In this document: positions 8,755 to 17,865 of the stretch, one piece after another
Layout of the letters: every line of letters starts with the position of its first letter
Position numbering within the stretch: the stretch's first letter is position 1
From: an uncultured Tenacibaculum sp.
GTDB taxonomy: Bacteria; Bacteroidota; Bacteroidia; Flavobacteriales; Flavobacteriaceae
Reading direction: 5' to 3'
DNA length: 64,000 nt
Assembly: GCF_947502995.1 (NCBI RefSeq)
Contig: NZ_CANNBW010000010.1
Location: 1 to 64,000, forward strand
Notes under the pieces: model-generated
Databases searched by the model: none
The model's input: only the letters and a program-made list of their open reading frames with translations
What the model was told of the DNA's origin: nothing
Translations under genes and position numbers: made by a program

Positions 8755-8879
8755 TTTAAAAAAGAAGTTTAAAATATTTAATGTTTTAATAGTATTATGT
8801 CACTCTTGTTTTTATGGATTAGAAGAGTAGGAATAATTCCCCAGATAGAGAGATTTAGAATCTCAAAATTAAGTTTGAT

Positions 8880-8909
8880 AAATAGAGTAGTAGAAATACT
8901 GCTCTATTT
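8880..8909. terminator. Bidirectional terminator with GAAA loop
   Basis: AAATAGAGTAGTA (8880-8892) pairs with TACTGCTCTATTT (8897-8909) over 13 positions with one G-U wobble, closed by a GAAA tetraloop and flanked by T/A runs. It separates the convergent genes ending at 8754 and 8915. Confidence 0.8.
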
Positions 8910-8914
8910 TGCTT

Positions 8915-10384
8915 TTAAAAAGCTAAAAATTTATAGGTATTAGAAGACTGATTATAGTAACTATAAATCATTTTACCATTGAATTCAAAAATATGACTGT
9001 TTTCTTGTTTGCCATTTTCTTGAACATAAGTATTTATAGTATCATACACATTTTTTTCAACAGGTACATCAATAAAATTAAATTCATTATCCAGTATTCC
9101 TTTGAAATAAGTTGCTTTTTTATTTCTGAAAAGATTTAAAATGTAAGAATGTGGATCTAAAAAACCTCTATAATTATTTACTGCATAAATAGATACATTA
9201 TCTCCCATTTTTAAGCTCATCATAGGATTGTGTAGCGTAGCGGGTTTTTTCCCTCCAAGTGTAATTACAAAATTATCTTTTTGCTTCGCTACAGTTATTC
9301 CCATGTCACTATAGTAGATTTTCTTTAAAAATACTTTAGTTTCTTTTGTGTTCACTTTTTTATATTCTTTTCCTTGAATTATTACTGGAGCATTTTTCAA
9401 TGGTAAAGGTTTGTTGTTACTAAAAGTAAATTCTTGAAGCTTTTCATCTGTTTTTAAATCATAAATTGCAATTCCAAGATTTTTTTTAGAACAAGAAGAA
9501 GTGAATAAAAAATCATTAAAAAGAAAAGAATTAGAAGCTTTGTTTCTACCTGTTGTTTTGTATAAAGGCTTCCTGAACTTTTTTAATGTATGAGTACCTT
9601 CTTTTAAATTTAAAGTGAGAATTTGACTATAGAATTTATTCTTGTCAAACACAATTTTGATTAGATCGTTTTCAGCATAAAGTTTTGTGTATTCTGCTGT
9701 AGTTTCTATAGAAATAGGTTGAATTTTATTCGTTTTTTTTGTCCCATATTCAAAAGATTGAATCTTAGTTATGGTGTAATCGTTATATAATGAATTATAC
9801 AAAAGTTTTGTGAGAGAAGTTTTTCTGTTTTTTCCAATAAGTAATCTTTCATTTTTTAATTTAAAAGATTGATTTTTTGCTTCTTTATCGTTGGTGTAAG
9901 TTCTAACAATTAATTCAGAAGTACTTTTCTTTAAAAAAAGTAAATGGGATTTGTTTTCTTGATTGAAATTTTGAAGTAATGTAAGTCCTTTTGTATTAAA
10001 TTGATCTTTATTAAAAACTACAGTATCATTTTTAAAATCAAAATCAATGATACCAAAGTCAGAAACATTGGTGTTAGCAACAACAAAAGAAAATTTATTA
10101 TTCGCATTGTAAATTTTACCTACAACGCCTCTGTATTTTGAGTTCTTTTTAAATTTAAGTTCCTTTTTAACTTTAAATGTGTTGTCAGTTAAATACGCGT
10201 AAATATATTTCCTATCACTAATAAAAGTAGCAACATCTTTAGTCGATTTATTTACTACAGAGAAAGAGCCTTTAACTGTTCTGTTTTTAGTTCTCAAAGA
10301 ATGATTGAACTCGCCAATACTTTTTTGACCTACTAAATTAAAACTTAGAAATATAAAACAAAGGGAAATAATAGCACTCTTCAT
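8915..10384 (-). CDS. Exported protein of unknown function, paralog of 12679-14124
   Basis: From the ATG at 10384 the protein has 489 residues. It begins with a signal peptide (MKSAIISLCFIFLSFNLVGQ) and lacks a type IX tail, so it is probably periplasmic or outer-membrane associated. The mature part is a run of short beta-like segments rich in Lys, Asn, Phe and Tyr with repeated 'F..DKN...L' patterns, suggesting a propeller-like or repetitive beta fold. It shares layout and local sequence with the 481-residue protein at 12679-14124: GVGK.YN, FLKK or FLRK followed by IN/Y.S..GI.V, then 'K...F.ITLGG'. The two are probably diverged duplicates. A GTG six bases upstream is an alternative start. 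The function is unknown. Confidence 0.72.
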   Translation of the reverse strand: MKSAIISLCFIFLSFNLVGQKSIGEFNHSLRTKNRTVKGSFSVVNKSTKDVATFISDRKYIYAYLTDNTFKVKKELKFKKNSKYRGVVGKIYNANNKFSFVVANTNVSDFGIIDFDFKNDTVVFNKDQFNTKGLTLLQNFNQENKSHLLFLKKSTSELIVRTYTNDKEAKNQSFKLKNERLLIGKNRKTSLTKLLYNSLYNDYTITKIQSFEYGTKKTNKIQPISIETTAEYTKLYAENDLIKIVFDKNKFYSQILTLNLKEGTHTLKKFRKPLYKTTGRNKASNSFLFNDFLFTSSCSKKNLGIAIYDLKTDEKLQEFTFSNNKPLPLKNAPVIIQGKEYKKVNTKETKVFLKKIYYSDMGITVAKQKDNFVITLGGKKPATLHNPMMSLKMGDNVSIYAVNNYRGFLDPHSYILNLFRNKKATYFKGILDNEFNFIDVPVEKNVYDTINTYVQENGKQENSHIFEFNGKMIYSYYNQSSNTYKFLAF

Positions 10385-10490
10385 ATACACATCACTTAAT
10401 AAGCTAATTTACGCAATCTTTACGAAGCTTTCAAGTATATCTAAAGGAAAACAAAGACAATTTCTTGTTTGTAATTTTCTATATTTGAAT

Positions 10491-11675
10491 ATGATAACAT
10501 TACCTGTATTTGCATTTCCAGATTTTAATCTTTACAGTACTCCTCTTTTCATATTGGTATTACAAGCTTTATTGTTTTCAGGTTTGTTATTGATTAAATA
10601 TTTTAAAAATAACAATACTTCAAATTTAATTTTAGCAGTTATTTTATTGTTAGTGTCTTATCAACAGATTTGTTATACAGTTGGATTTATGGGTTGGTAT
10701 AACACGTATCGAACAACTAAGATTAATTATTGGTTAATTCCAATTAGTTTGGCATTAGCTCCAATGATATATTTTTATGTGAAGTCAATAACTCAATCTA
10801 ATTTTAAATTTAAGAAATCAGATATCAGCCATTTTATAATGATATTAATATTGATTTTATTTCGAGTTTCTATTTACATTTATGATGCTTTACAACCAGG
10901 TTTTCATGAAAATCAGAATGGAGTATTAAAAATAGCTGTTGATGAAAAAATAGTTCAACCGATCTTAGTTTTTTTAGACTTTGCAGTAATGCTTTTGTAT
11001 TTAGCTTTCACATTCCAATTATTCTTTAATTACAGGAAAAAAATCAATCAATTCTTTTCCAATACATATAAACTAGAGCTAAATTGGGTGCTAAGTTTTC
11101 TGGTTGTGTTTTCCGTACTATTCTTGTACAGTAGTATTCAAACTGTAATTAACATAGCTTTTGTAGAATTGAGTTACACGCAACAGTGGTGGTTAAACTT
11201 ATTAATGGCTGTTAGTATGTTGTATATTGGGATTCGTGGATATTTTACAGATACCAATAAGTTGAATAATTTAAACTTTGAGTTTAATCCAGATCAAAAA
11301 CAAGAAAAATTAGCTACTGACAAAAAGAAAATTTCGGAACAAGAAATTCAGATGATTGATGAATATATGAAAGTAGAGAAACCATACTTAAATTCTGAGT
11401 TGAATTTATCAGATTTAGCTTCAAATTTACAAATGCATCGTTCACAACTATCACAAATTATTAATCAAGGCTACGATAAAAACTTCAATGATTTTATTAA
11501 TGAATTTCGAGTAAATGCTTTTAAAGAAGAACTAAAAAAAGGATCTCACAAAGAGCTTTCTCTTTTAGGAATTGCTTTAGATTGTGGCTTTAATAGTAAA
11601 GCTACTTTTAATCGAGTTTTTAAAAAACTAACACAAACTTCTCCTACAGAATTTCTTCAAAAAATATCAAACTAA
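10491..11675 (+). CDS. Membrane-embedded AraC-family transcriptional regulator
   Basis: The start is ATG at 10491 (an in-frame TTG lies two codons earlier), giving about 394 residues. The N-terminal 240 or so residues form about seven hydrophobic helices, for example TPLFILVLQALLFSGLLLI and FLVVFSVLFLYSSI. The C-terminal 105 residues are an AraC-type DNA-binding domain with two helix-turn-helix units: LNLSDLASNLQMHRSQLSQI and LLGIALDCGFNSKATFNRVFK. This seven-helix-plus-AraC layout is common in Bacteroidota and suggests a membrane sensor that binds DNA directly. It lies immediately upstream, on the same strand, of a DoxX protein and a lipoprotein, and between two paralogous exported genes. 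Those neighbours are the natural candidate targets. The ligand is unknown. Confidence 0.9.
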   Translation: MITLPVFAFPDFNLYSTPLFILVLQALLFSGLLLIKYFKNNNTSNLILAVILLLVSYQQICYTVGFMGWYNTYRTTKINYWLIPISLALAPMIYFYVKSITQSNFKFKKSDISHFIMILILILFRVSIYIYDALQPGFHENQNGVLKIAVDEKIVQPILVFLDFAVMLLYLAFTFQLFFNYRKKINQFFSNTYKLELNWVLSFLVVFSVLFLYSSIQTVINIAFVELSYTQQWWLNLLMAVSMLYIGIRGYFTDTNKLNNLNFEFNPDQKQEKLATDKKKISEQEIQMIDEYMKVEKPYLNSELNLSDLASNLQMHRSQLSQIINQGYDKNFNDFINEFRVNAFKEELKKGSHKELSLLGIALDCGFNSKATFNRVFKKLTQTSPTEFLQKISN

Positions 11676-11720
11676 GACGTCTCAAATCGTATTTGAGCCT
11701 TATAAATACAAGATAAGTCG

Positions 11721-11748
11721 TTGGTGTAACTATCTGTTTTCATCTTTG
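11721..11748 (+). promoter_or_regulatory. Candidate promoter for the DoxX gene
   Basis: TTG at 11721-11723 and CATCTTTG at 11741-11748 are separated by 17 bases, close to the Bacteroidota TTG / TAnnTTTG arrangement except for C in place of T at the first position. They lie 33 bases before the ATG at 11782. Confidence 0.45.
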
Positions 11749-11781
11749 TGTCATCAAATCATAATACACAATTTTTAAGAG

Positions 11782-12264
11782 ATGAAAACAATTTTTAAAA
11801 CTTTAATTACACCTGTTTTACAAAAGCATTGGGGAATCGATTTACACTTTGCAATTATTCGTTTTGTTTGCGGAATGTTATTAGCTATAGATTTTGGAGC
11901 AAGCAAATTTGGAATGCCATGGACAGCGGCAGACAGAAACTTAAACTTATTTGAAGTATCAGCTTGGTTTCCTGAAGATGTAGCAGCTTACGGTGGAGTT
12001 TTTGCTTTATTTCCTGTGTTTTTTGCTTGGATGGGGGCTTTTAGTGAAGCTGTTGGTGGATTATTTTTGGCTTTAGGTTTAAAAACAAGAATAGCATCTT
12101 TTTTAATTATCTGTACTATGTTGGTTGCCATATTCATGCAAAAATGGAATCAAGGTACTTGGGGAATGTTACCAGCTATGGGATTTTTATGGGTTGCAAC
12201 ATATAATTTGTATTTAGGTAGCGGGCGCTTCGGATTAGATTACTTAATTTCTAAAAAACTATAA
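11782..12264 (+). CDS. DoxX-like integral membrane protein
   Basis: The 160-residue protein has four hydrophobic segments, including FAIIRFVCGMLLAIDFGAS, VFALFPVFFAWMGAFSEAVGGLFLALG and IASFLIICTMLVAIFM. The glycine-rich SEAVGGLFLALGLKTR turn after the second or third helix is typical of the DoxX/DoxD family. These inner-membrane proteins are linked to thiol or quinone redox stress but their chemistry is unsettled. It has its own upstream promoter-like element and is followed after three bases by a lipoprotein gene, forming a two-gene unit downstream of the AraC regulator. Family assignment is good; the specific role is not known. Confidence 0.85.
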   Translation: MKTIFKTLITPVLQKHWGIDLHFAIIRFVCGMLLAIDFGASKFGMPWTAADRNLNLFEVSAWFPEDVAAYGGVFALFPVFFAWMGAFSEAVGGLFLALGLKTRIASFLIICTMLVAIFMQKWNQGTWGMLPAMGFLWVATYNLYLGSGRFGLDYLISKKL

Positions 12265-12267
12265 AAG

Positions 12268-12648
12268 ATGAGAACTATAGTATTCATAGCAATAATTACA
12301 TTCGGATTAATAGGTTGTGTGCAAAAACAACACATAAAAACGGTAACACTAAAAGTAGACGTTAGAGATATAGCAGATGTAAAAACAATTGGAGTAAAAG
12401 GAGATTTTACAGACCCAAGATGGAAAGTTGAAGTTCCGTTAACAGATGAAGATAAAGATGGAGTTTTTGAAACTACATTAACTCAAAAAACAGCGGTTTA
12501 TGCCATACAGTTTAAAGTGATTAAAAATGGTTCTATTTACGAACTTAAAGGAAAACCAAATAGAGTTTTACAATTTGAGTACAAACCAGAAACAATAATT
12601 TACGAAGTAAAATATAACGATCCAGAATTCATAATTAAAAGAAATTAA
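12268..12648 (+). CDS. Small lipoprotein with an immunoglobulin-like beta fold
   Basis: The 126-residue product begins with a lipoprotein signal ending in the lipobox GLIGC, with Cys17 as the lipidated residue. The mature part contains the alternating pattern VKTIGVKGDFTDPRWKVEVPL followed by DEDKDGVFETTL. This resembles the early-set or starch-binding-like beta sandwich seen in glycogen-active enzymes and in many Bacteroidota lipoproteins. It is probably anchored in the periplasm or outer membrane. It follows the DoxX gene by three bases and is almost certainly co-transcribed with it. Binding of a sugar polymer is possible from the fold but not shown by the sequence. Confidence 0.8.
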   Translation: MRTIVFIAIITFGLIGCVQKQHIKTVTLKVDVRDIADVKTIGVKGDFTDPRWKVEVPLTDEDKDGVFETTLTQKTAVYAIQFKVIKNGSIYELKGKPNRVLQFEYKPETIIYEVKYNDPEFIIKRN

Positions 12649-12675
12649 AAAGAGCTGCATTTAGCAGCTCTTTTT
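12647..12675. terminator. Bidirectional terminator
   Basis: The perfect 12-bp stem AAAAAGAGCTGC / GCAGCTCTTTTT has a 5-base loop. It overlaps the last bases of the lipoprotein stop codon and lies just before the convergent gene ending at 12679, so it serves both. Confidence 0.88.
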
Positions 12676-12678
12676 AAT

Positions 12679-14124
12679 TTAATCAGTAAATTTTCTAAAA
12701 ACATACTGTTTTCTTTTAGCATAATATCTTCCTAAAATGAAGAAGTCTTTATATTTAAAAACGGTTTGTGCTTTTTCAACATCATCGTAAACTGTTTGGT
12801 CATTTTCACGAATTTTTTCAAAAACATTTTCTGCTATTTCTCCTTCTTTATGATTAAAATTTTTGTCAAGTAAACACTCTATACGAGTAGATTTTGTGTT
12901 TGTTGAAGAATTGTAAGCAAAAACAGCAGGATTAAAAAATACAGAAACACTTCCAAAAGAAGCTACAGGTAATCCGCCAAAACCACCCATCATCATTGCT
13001 CCACCGCTGGCAACTTCTTTATATCCACCTAAAGTAATTTGATAATTTTCTCCACGCTTTCTAACTGCTATACCTACTTCACCAGAATTTATTTTTCGTA
13101 AAAACTGTTTTGTTTTCTTAAGTTCTCTGTATGTAGAAAACGAACCACCTTCTAAAATAATCGGAGAATTTTTAAAATCTATAGGCTGATCTTTAACAAT
13201 GTTAAATGACTTTACAAGTGTATTAGTATTGTAATCTAAAATATTTAAAGCTAGTTTACTTTTATTCGATGTAAAAAGAAAAATGTGTTTGCCTTGAATA
13301 AAAGAATTTGAATTCTTCTGATGAATTTTGAATTCTTCCATTGGTTTCTTAAAATCACGAACATCAATTTTAAAATCATCAAGACTAATTGAAAGTATTT
13401 GAGTTACAGAGCTATTTTGATCAAAAGAAAAAACAATAGTATTATCTCTGATATACATTTTTGTTTTATCACCAACCAATTCAAGGCTATTAGGTAATTC
13501 GTCATCTATCTTTTTAACTTCTACTCCGTAATTTCTTAATAAATGCACAGCATTTGTTTTATTACCTTTTTCTGTTAAGAAAGGAATATTATTTAAGTGA
13601 ACTTCATTCCTTTTAATTTCATTATTATCAAAAGTATAAATACATAAAATTCCCCAATATGGTCTGATAGAAAGTAAGTAAAACTTGTTGTTAGCAGAAA
13701 CAGTTTGTAAAATTTGTTCGTCGTCTTGTTCTAGTGTAAATTCTTTTGTTGTTGTAGTTTTTGTATCAAAAGAAAAATTCATTAAAAGAAATTTACTTTT
13801 TGTTGGATTCGATAAAAATATAGTATGGTTATTTCCAGAAATACTATTTCCTACTAGAACTTTGAATTTTCTTCTTTTTCTGTCGGAAGCTAAGCTATCA
13901 ATTACTTTATAATCTTCGTTTAACTTATACCCATATACATTTTTGGCATCTGCAATAAACAACGAAATTTCGTTGCTTTCTGGGTCTACAATAGGAATAA
14001 CATCTTTAATATCGGTCCCATTTTCCTTCATTGAATTTCTAAATACAGCGATTTTCTCTTGTGAAAAAGAGAAAAAGGTTACAATAGTAAAAGCTATTGT
14101 AACCAGTTTTGTTTTTCTTAGCAT
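12679..14124 (-). CDS. Exported protein of unknown function, paralog of 8915-10384
   Basis: The 481-residue protein has a signal peptide (MLRKTKLVTIAFTIVTFFSFSQ) and no type IX tail. The mature region consists of many short predicted beta strands. It contains a Gly/Met/Phe-rich loop (VASGGAMMMGGFGGLPVASF, about residues 371-390) not present in the paralog. The closing third keeps the shared pattern 'FLRKINSGEVGIAVRK...YQITLGG'. It follows metG by only 15 bases on the same strand and may be read through from it, which is probably a matter of position rather than function. No family was recognised. Confidence 0.75.
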   Translation of the reverse strand: MLRKTKLVTIAFTIVTFFSFSQEKIAVFRNSMKENGTDIKDVIPIVDPESNEISLFIADAKNVYGYKLNEDYKVIDSLASDRKRRKFKVLVGNSISGNNHTIFLSNPTKSKFLLMNFSFDTKTTTTKEFTLEQDDEQILQTVSANNKFYLLSIRPYWGILCIYTFDNNEIKRNEVHLNNIPFLTEKGNKTNAVHLLRNYGVEVKKIDDELPNSLELVGDKTKMYIRDNTIVFSFDQNSSVTQILSISLDDFKIDVRDFKKPMEEFKIHQKNSNSFIQGKHIFLFTSNKSKLALNILDYNTNTLVKSFNIVKDQPIDFKNSPIILEGGSFSTYRELKKTKQFLRKINSGEVGIAVRKRGENYQITLGGYKEVASGGAMMMGGFGGLPVASFGSVSVFFNPAVFAYNSSTNTKSTRIECLLDKNFNHKEGEIAENVFEKIRENDQTVYDDVEKAQTVFKYKDFFILGRYYAKRKQYVFRKFTD

Positions 14125-14139
14125 ATGTTTTTATTTATT

Positions 14140-16206
14140 TTAACAAACTTGTCCTCCGTTTTTTACTTTTTGTTGAGGTTCAACAAAAGCTAAAGAACCA
14201 TCCTCAGCATCTGTCATTAAAATCATTCCTTGACTTTCAACACCTCTAATTTTTCTTGGAGCTAAATTACAAAGTACAGTTACTTGTTGTCCGACAATAT
14301 CTTCTGGTGAAAAGCTCTCTGCAATTCCAGAAACAATAGTACGAACATCAATTCCTACATCTACTTTTAATTTTAGTAACTTTTTGGTTTTAGCTACTTT
14401 TTCAGCTTCTAAAATAGTACCAATACGAATATCCATTTTAGTAAAGTCGTCGAACTCTATAGTATCTTTTTGAGGTTCTACAGCTTTATTTGCAGCTTCA
14501 TTTGCTTTTTTAGTAGCTTCTAATTTTTCTAATTGAGCTTCAATAGTTTTGTCTTCAATTTTAGAGAATAATAGAGGAGCTTTACCTTCCATTATTTTGT
14601 GCCCTGTTGGTAGTAGTATTTCTTTTGTAGTTACATCGTTCCAAGAATTTTCAACATCTTTAGTAATGTTCAAAATGCCTTTTAATTTTTCAGAAGTAAA
14701 TGGTAAAAATGGCTCAGATAAAACAGATAACGCTGTAGAAATTTGAATGGCAACAAACATAATTGTTTTTACGCGTTCTTCATCAGTTTTAATTAATTTC
14801 CAAGGCTCTTCATCTGCTAAATATTTATTTCCTAAACGAGCAACATTCATAAATTCTTGAGAAGCTTCTCTAAATCTATAACGTTGAATCGATTTTTCTA
14901 TAATATCAGGAAATTGTTGTAATTTCTCTAAAACTTCTTCATCTAATTCTGTGAACTCATTAGGTGCAGGAACAACTCCATCATAATATTTATTGGTAAG
15001 TACTGCTACACGATTGATGAAATTCCCAAAAATATCTGCTAATTCATTATTGTTCTTTGCTTGAAAATCTTTCCAAGTAAAGTCATTATCCTTATTTTCT
15101 GGTGCATTAGCAGTTAATGTATAACGTAACACATCTTGCTGGCCAGGAAATTCTTCTAAATATTCGTGTAACCAAACCGCCCAATTTTTAGAAGTAGATA
15201 ATTTGTTTCCTTCTAAGTTTAAAAACTCATTTGCAGGAACGTTTTCTGGTAAAATATAATCTCCATGCGCTTTTAACATCGATGGGAAAATAATACAGTG
15301 GAATACAATATTATCTTTTCCAATAAAGTGCACTAATTTCGTGTCTTCGTTCTTCCAATAATCTTCCCAGTTTTTTCCTTCTCTTGCAGCCCATTCTTTT
15401 GTAGAAGAAATGTATCCGATAGGCGCATCAAACCAAACGTACAAAACTTTTCCTTCAGCGCCTTCAACAGGAACAGGAATTCCCCAATCTAAATCACGAG
15501 TTACAGCACGCGGACGTAATCCATCATCAATCCAAGATTTTACTTGTCCTAATACATTGGCTTTCCAGTCATTTTTATGACCTTCTAAAATCCACTCACG
15601 TAAAAACGGCTCGTGTTTATCTAAAGGTAAAAACCAGTGTTTTGTTTGTTTTAACACAGGAACATTTCCAGTAATTGCAGATTTAGGATTAATTAAATCT
15701 GTTGCATTATGACTTGTTCCACATTTTTCACACTGATCACCATAACTTTCTTCATTTCCACATTTCGGACAAGTACCAATTACGAAACGATCGGCTAAAA
15801 ACTGATCCGCTTCGGCATCATATAATTGTTCAGAAACTTCTTCGATAAATTCACCATCAGCATACATCTTTTTGAAAAATTCAGAAGCTGTTTCATGATG
15901 AATTTTGTTTGAAGTTCTAGAGTAGTTATCAAAAGAAATTCCGAAGTCTTCAAAAGATTGTTTAATAATCGCATGATATTTATCAATAATCTCCGTTGGA
16001 GTTACGCCTTCTTTTTTAGCACGCATTGGTATAGCTACACCGTGCTCATCTGAACCACAGATGTAAGCAACATCGTTACCTTTTAAACGTAAAAAACGCG
16101 AATAAATATCAGCAGGTACATAAACCCCAGCTAAATGTCCAATATGAATTGGTCCATTAGTATAAGGTAATGCAGCTGTAATCGTATATCTTTTAGAAGA
16201 ACTCAT
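14140..16206 (-). CDS. metG: Methionyl-tRNA synthetase
   Basis: MetG charges tRNA-Met with methionine in the cytosol. The class I HIGH motif is at residues 21-24. A four-cysteine zinc knuckle lies at C146, C149, C159 and C162, and the KMSKS loop reads KLSTS at 335-339. An EMAP-II/Trbp111 tRNA-binding domain starts near [12 protein letters not shown] and fills the last 110 residues, as in the long (about 680-residue) bacterial form that dimerises through this domain. At 688 residues it has the usual length. It is divergent from the ankyrin gene, with promoter-like elements facing both ways in the 158-base gap. The identification is secure. Confidence 0.97.
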   Translation of the reverse strand: MSSSKRYTITAALPYTNGPIHIGHLAGVYVPADIYSRFLRLKGNDVAYICGSDEHGVAIPMRAKKEGVTPTEIIDKYHAIIKQSFEDFGISFDNYSRTSNKIHHETASEFFKKMYADGEFIEEVSEQLYDAEADQFLADRFVIGTCPKCGNEESYGDQCEKCGTSHNATDLINPKSAITGNVPVLKQTKHWFLPLDKHEPFLREWILEGHKNDWKANVLGQVKSWIDDGLRPRAVTRDLDWGIPVPVEGAEGKVLYVWFDAPIGYISSTKEWAAREGKNWEDYWKNEDTKLVHFIGKDNIVFHCIIFPSMLKAHGDYILPENVPANEFLNLEGNKLSTSKNWAVWLHEYLEEFPGQQDVLRYTLTANAPENKDNDFTWKDFQAKNNNELADIFGNFINRVAVLTNKYYDGVVPAPNEFTELDEEVLEKLQQFPDIIEKSIQRYRFREASQEFMNVARLGNKYLADEEPWKLIKTDEERVKTIMFVAIQISTALSVLSEPFLPFTSEKLKGILNITKDVENSWNDVTTKEILLPTGHKIMEGKAPLLFSKIEDKTIEAQLEKLEATKKANEAANKAVEPQKDTIEFDDFTKMDIRIGTILEAEKVAKTKKLLKLKVDVGIDVRTIVSGIAESFSPEDIVGQQVTVLCNLAPRKIRGVESQGMILMTDAEDGSLAFVEPQQKVKNGGQVC

Positions 16207-16234
16207 GTTAAAATTATAATCTTATTTTGGGTTA

Positions 16235-16242
16235 CAAATGTA
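16235..16242 (-). promoter_or_regulatory. Candidate -7 element for metG (TACATTTG)
   Basis: On the minus strand TACATTTG matches TAnnTTTG, 28 bases upstream of the metG ATG. No TTG at -33 was seen. Confidence 0.5.
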
Positions 16243-16334
16243 GTTAATAATTCGTTTTTACTTCTTGTTTTTATAAACTATAACCGTTATAAAATCTACT
16301 TCAATATTTTTATTTAGATTTATTATAAATAAAT

Positions 16335-16342
16335 TATCTTTG
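16335..16342 (+). promoter_or_regulatory. Candidate -7 element for the ankyrin-flavin operon (TATCTTTG)
   Basis: TATCTTTG is a full match to TAnnTTTG, 22 bases before the ankyrin ATG. It is the only strong promoter-like element seen for the 16.3-21.9 kb operon. Confidence 0.55.
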
Positions 16343-16364
16343 TCGAAGAAAAAATCACTAAATA

Positions 16365-17858
16365 ATGAATTTTAAGAGTTTTATACTATGTGTTTTTGTA
16401 GTTGGAATGCTGCAAGCGCAAAAGAGTAAAAATATATTTTTAGATAGAGCTTTTTGGAAATCTAAACCAACATTAGAACTTGTAAAGACTAAAATTTCCG
16501 AAGGAAATGATCCTACAGCATTAAGCGGAAGTAGTTTTGATGCAATTTCTTACGCTTTATTGGAAACTTCGGACGTAGTTAGCAACGATATTATAAAGTA
16601 TTTACTTACGATTAAAGGAAATGGAGTGAATAAATTAACTCACGATGGACGAACTTATGTTTTCTGGGCTGCCTACAAAGATCGTTTAGATTTGGTAAAA
16701 TATTTAGTTGCTAAAGGAGCTAAATTAGATGTTATTGATAGTCATGGTTATACTGCGTTAAATTTTGCTGTGTCTACAGGAGTAAAGAATATAGCATTAT
16801 TTGATTATCTAGTTTCTAAAGGAGTAGATGTAAAGAAAGATAAAGATTTACATGGAGCCAATGCATTATTATTAGCGATTCCTACTCAAAAAGACTTTAA
16901 ACTGATTGACTATTTCGTGTCAAAAGGTTTAAGCTTAAATGCTACTGATAACGATGGAAACGGAGCTATAAACTATGCTGCAAAAAAAGGAAATCAGAAG
17001 ATTATTGATCAATTAATAGCAAAAGGATTACCATACAAGAATAAAAATAAGATTGGAGGAAATGCCATGATTATGGCTACACAAGGAGGAAGAAGAGGTT
17101 ATAATTCTTTAGCTTTTTTCAAATATTTAGAAAATAAAGGAGTTGCGCCAAATGTAACAACAACTAAAGGATTAACTCCGCTTCACAACTTAGCGTATAG
17201 AAATCAAGATGTAGCTTCATTACAGTATTTTATAGACAAAGGTGTAAGTTTAGATCAACAAAATGAAGAAGGTAATACACCGTTAATGAATGCTAGTTAT
17301 AGAAATTCTCTTGAAGTAGTTCAATTATTAGCAGAGAAAACAAAGAATATTAATGTTCAAAATAAAAAAGGACAATCTGCATTAACCAATTCATTAAGAA
17401 ATAAAACAACTGTAGTTAACTATTTGCTTGAGCAAAACGCAAATGTGTTTGTTGAAGATGCTAAAGGAAACAATTTAGCTTTTTATTTAGCTGCGTCTTA
17501 CAATGCTAAAAAAGAAGACGAATTTGTGTCGAAAATCAATTTGTTAAAAGCAAAAGGATTTGACTTTACAAAACCTCAGAAAGATGGAAATACATTATTC
17601 CATTTAGCTGCTGATAAAGGGAATTTACCATTATTAAAATTCTTACAGAAGTTTAAAATCGATGTGAATGCTAAGAATAAAGAAGGACAAACAGCTTTAC
17701 AAAAAGCAGTAATGGTTGCCAAAAAACCTGAAATAGTAAAGTTTTTATTAGTCAATGGAGCAGATAAAACCGTGACGACAAGTTTTGATGAAACAATATA
17801 CGATTTGGCACAAGAAAATGAACAATTATCAAAGTTCGATTTAAGTTTTTTAAAATAA
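16365..17858 (+). CDS. Exported ankyrin-repeat protein
   Basis: The 497-residue protein starts with a signal peptide (MNFKSFILCVFVVGMLQAQ) and then consists of about ten ankyrin repeats from residue 85 to the end. Recognisable units are DGRTYVFWAAYKDRLDLVKY, HGYTALNFAVSTG, EEGNTPLMNASYRNSLEVVQ and KDGNTLFHLAADKGNLPLLK. Ankyrin solenoids bind other proteins; the signal peptide places this one in the periplasm or beyond, unlike most bacterial ankyrins. It is the first gene of the operon and is followed after seven bases by the DUF2271 gene and then the PepSY-flavoreductase fusion. A scaffold or chaperone role for that redox pair is a reasonable inference, with no direct proof. Confidence 0.88.
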   Translation: MNFKSFILCVFVVGMLQAQKSKNIFLDRAFWKSKPTLELVKTKISEGNDPTALSGSSFDAISYALLETSDVVSNDIIKYLLTIKGNGVNKLTHDGRTYVFWAAYKDRLDLVKYLVAKGAKLDVIDSHGYTALNFAVSTGVKNIALFDYLVSKGVDVKKDKDLHGANALLLAIPTQKDFKLIDYFVSKGLSLNATDNDGNGAINYAAKKGNQKIIDQLIAKGLPYKNKNKIGGNAMIMATQGGRRGYNSLAFFKYLENKGVAPNVTTTKGLTPLHNLAYRNQDVASLQYFIDKGVSLDQQNEEGNTPLMNASYRNSLEVVQLLAEKTKNINVQNKKGQSALTNSLRNKTTVVNYLLEQNANVFVEDAKGNNLAFYLAASYNAKKEDEFVSKINLLKAKGFDFTKPQKDGNTLFHLAADKGNLPLLKFLQKFKIDVNAKNKEGQTALQKAVMVAKKPEIVKFLLVNGADKTVTTSFDETIYDLAQENEQLSKFDLSFLK

Positions 17859-17865
17859 ATAATAC

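Noticed and set aside
10480..10487. TATATTTG as the promoter of the AraC gene
   Set aside because: It ends only four bases before the preferred ATG, so transcription would start inside the gene; treated as chance.
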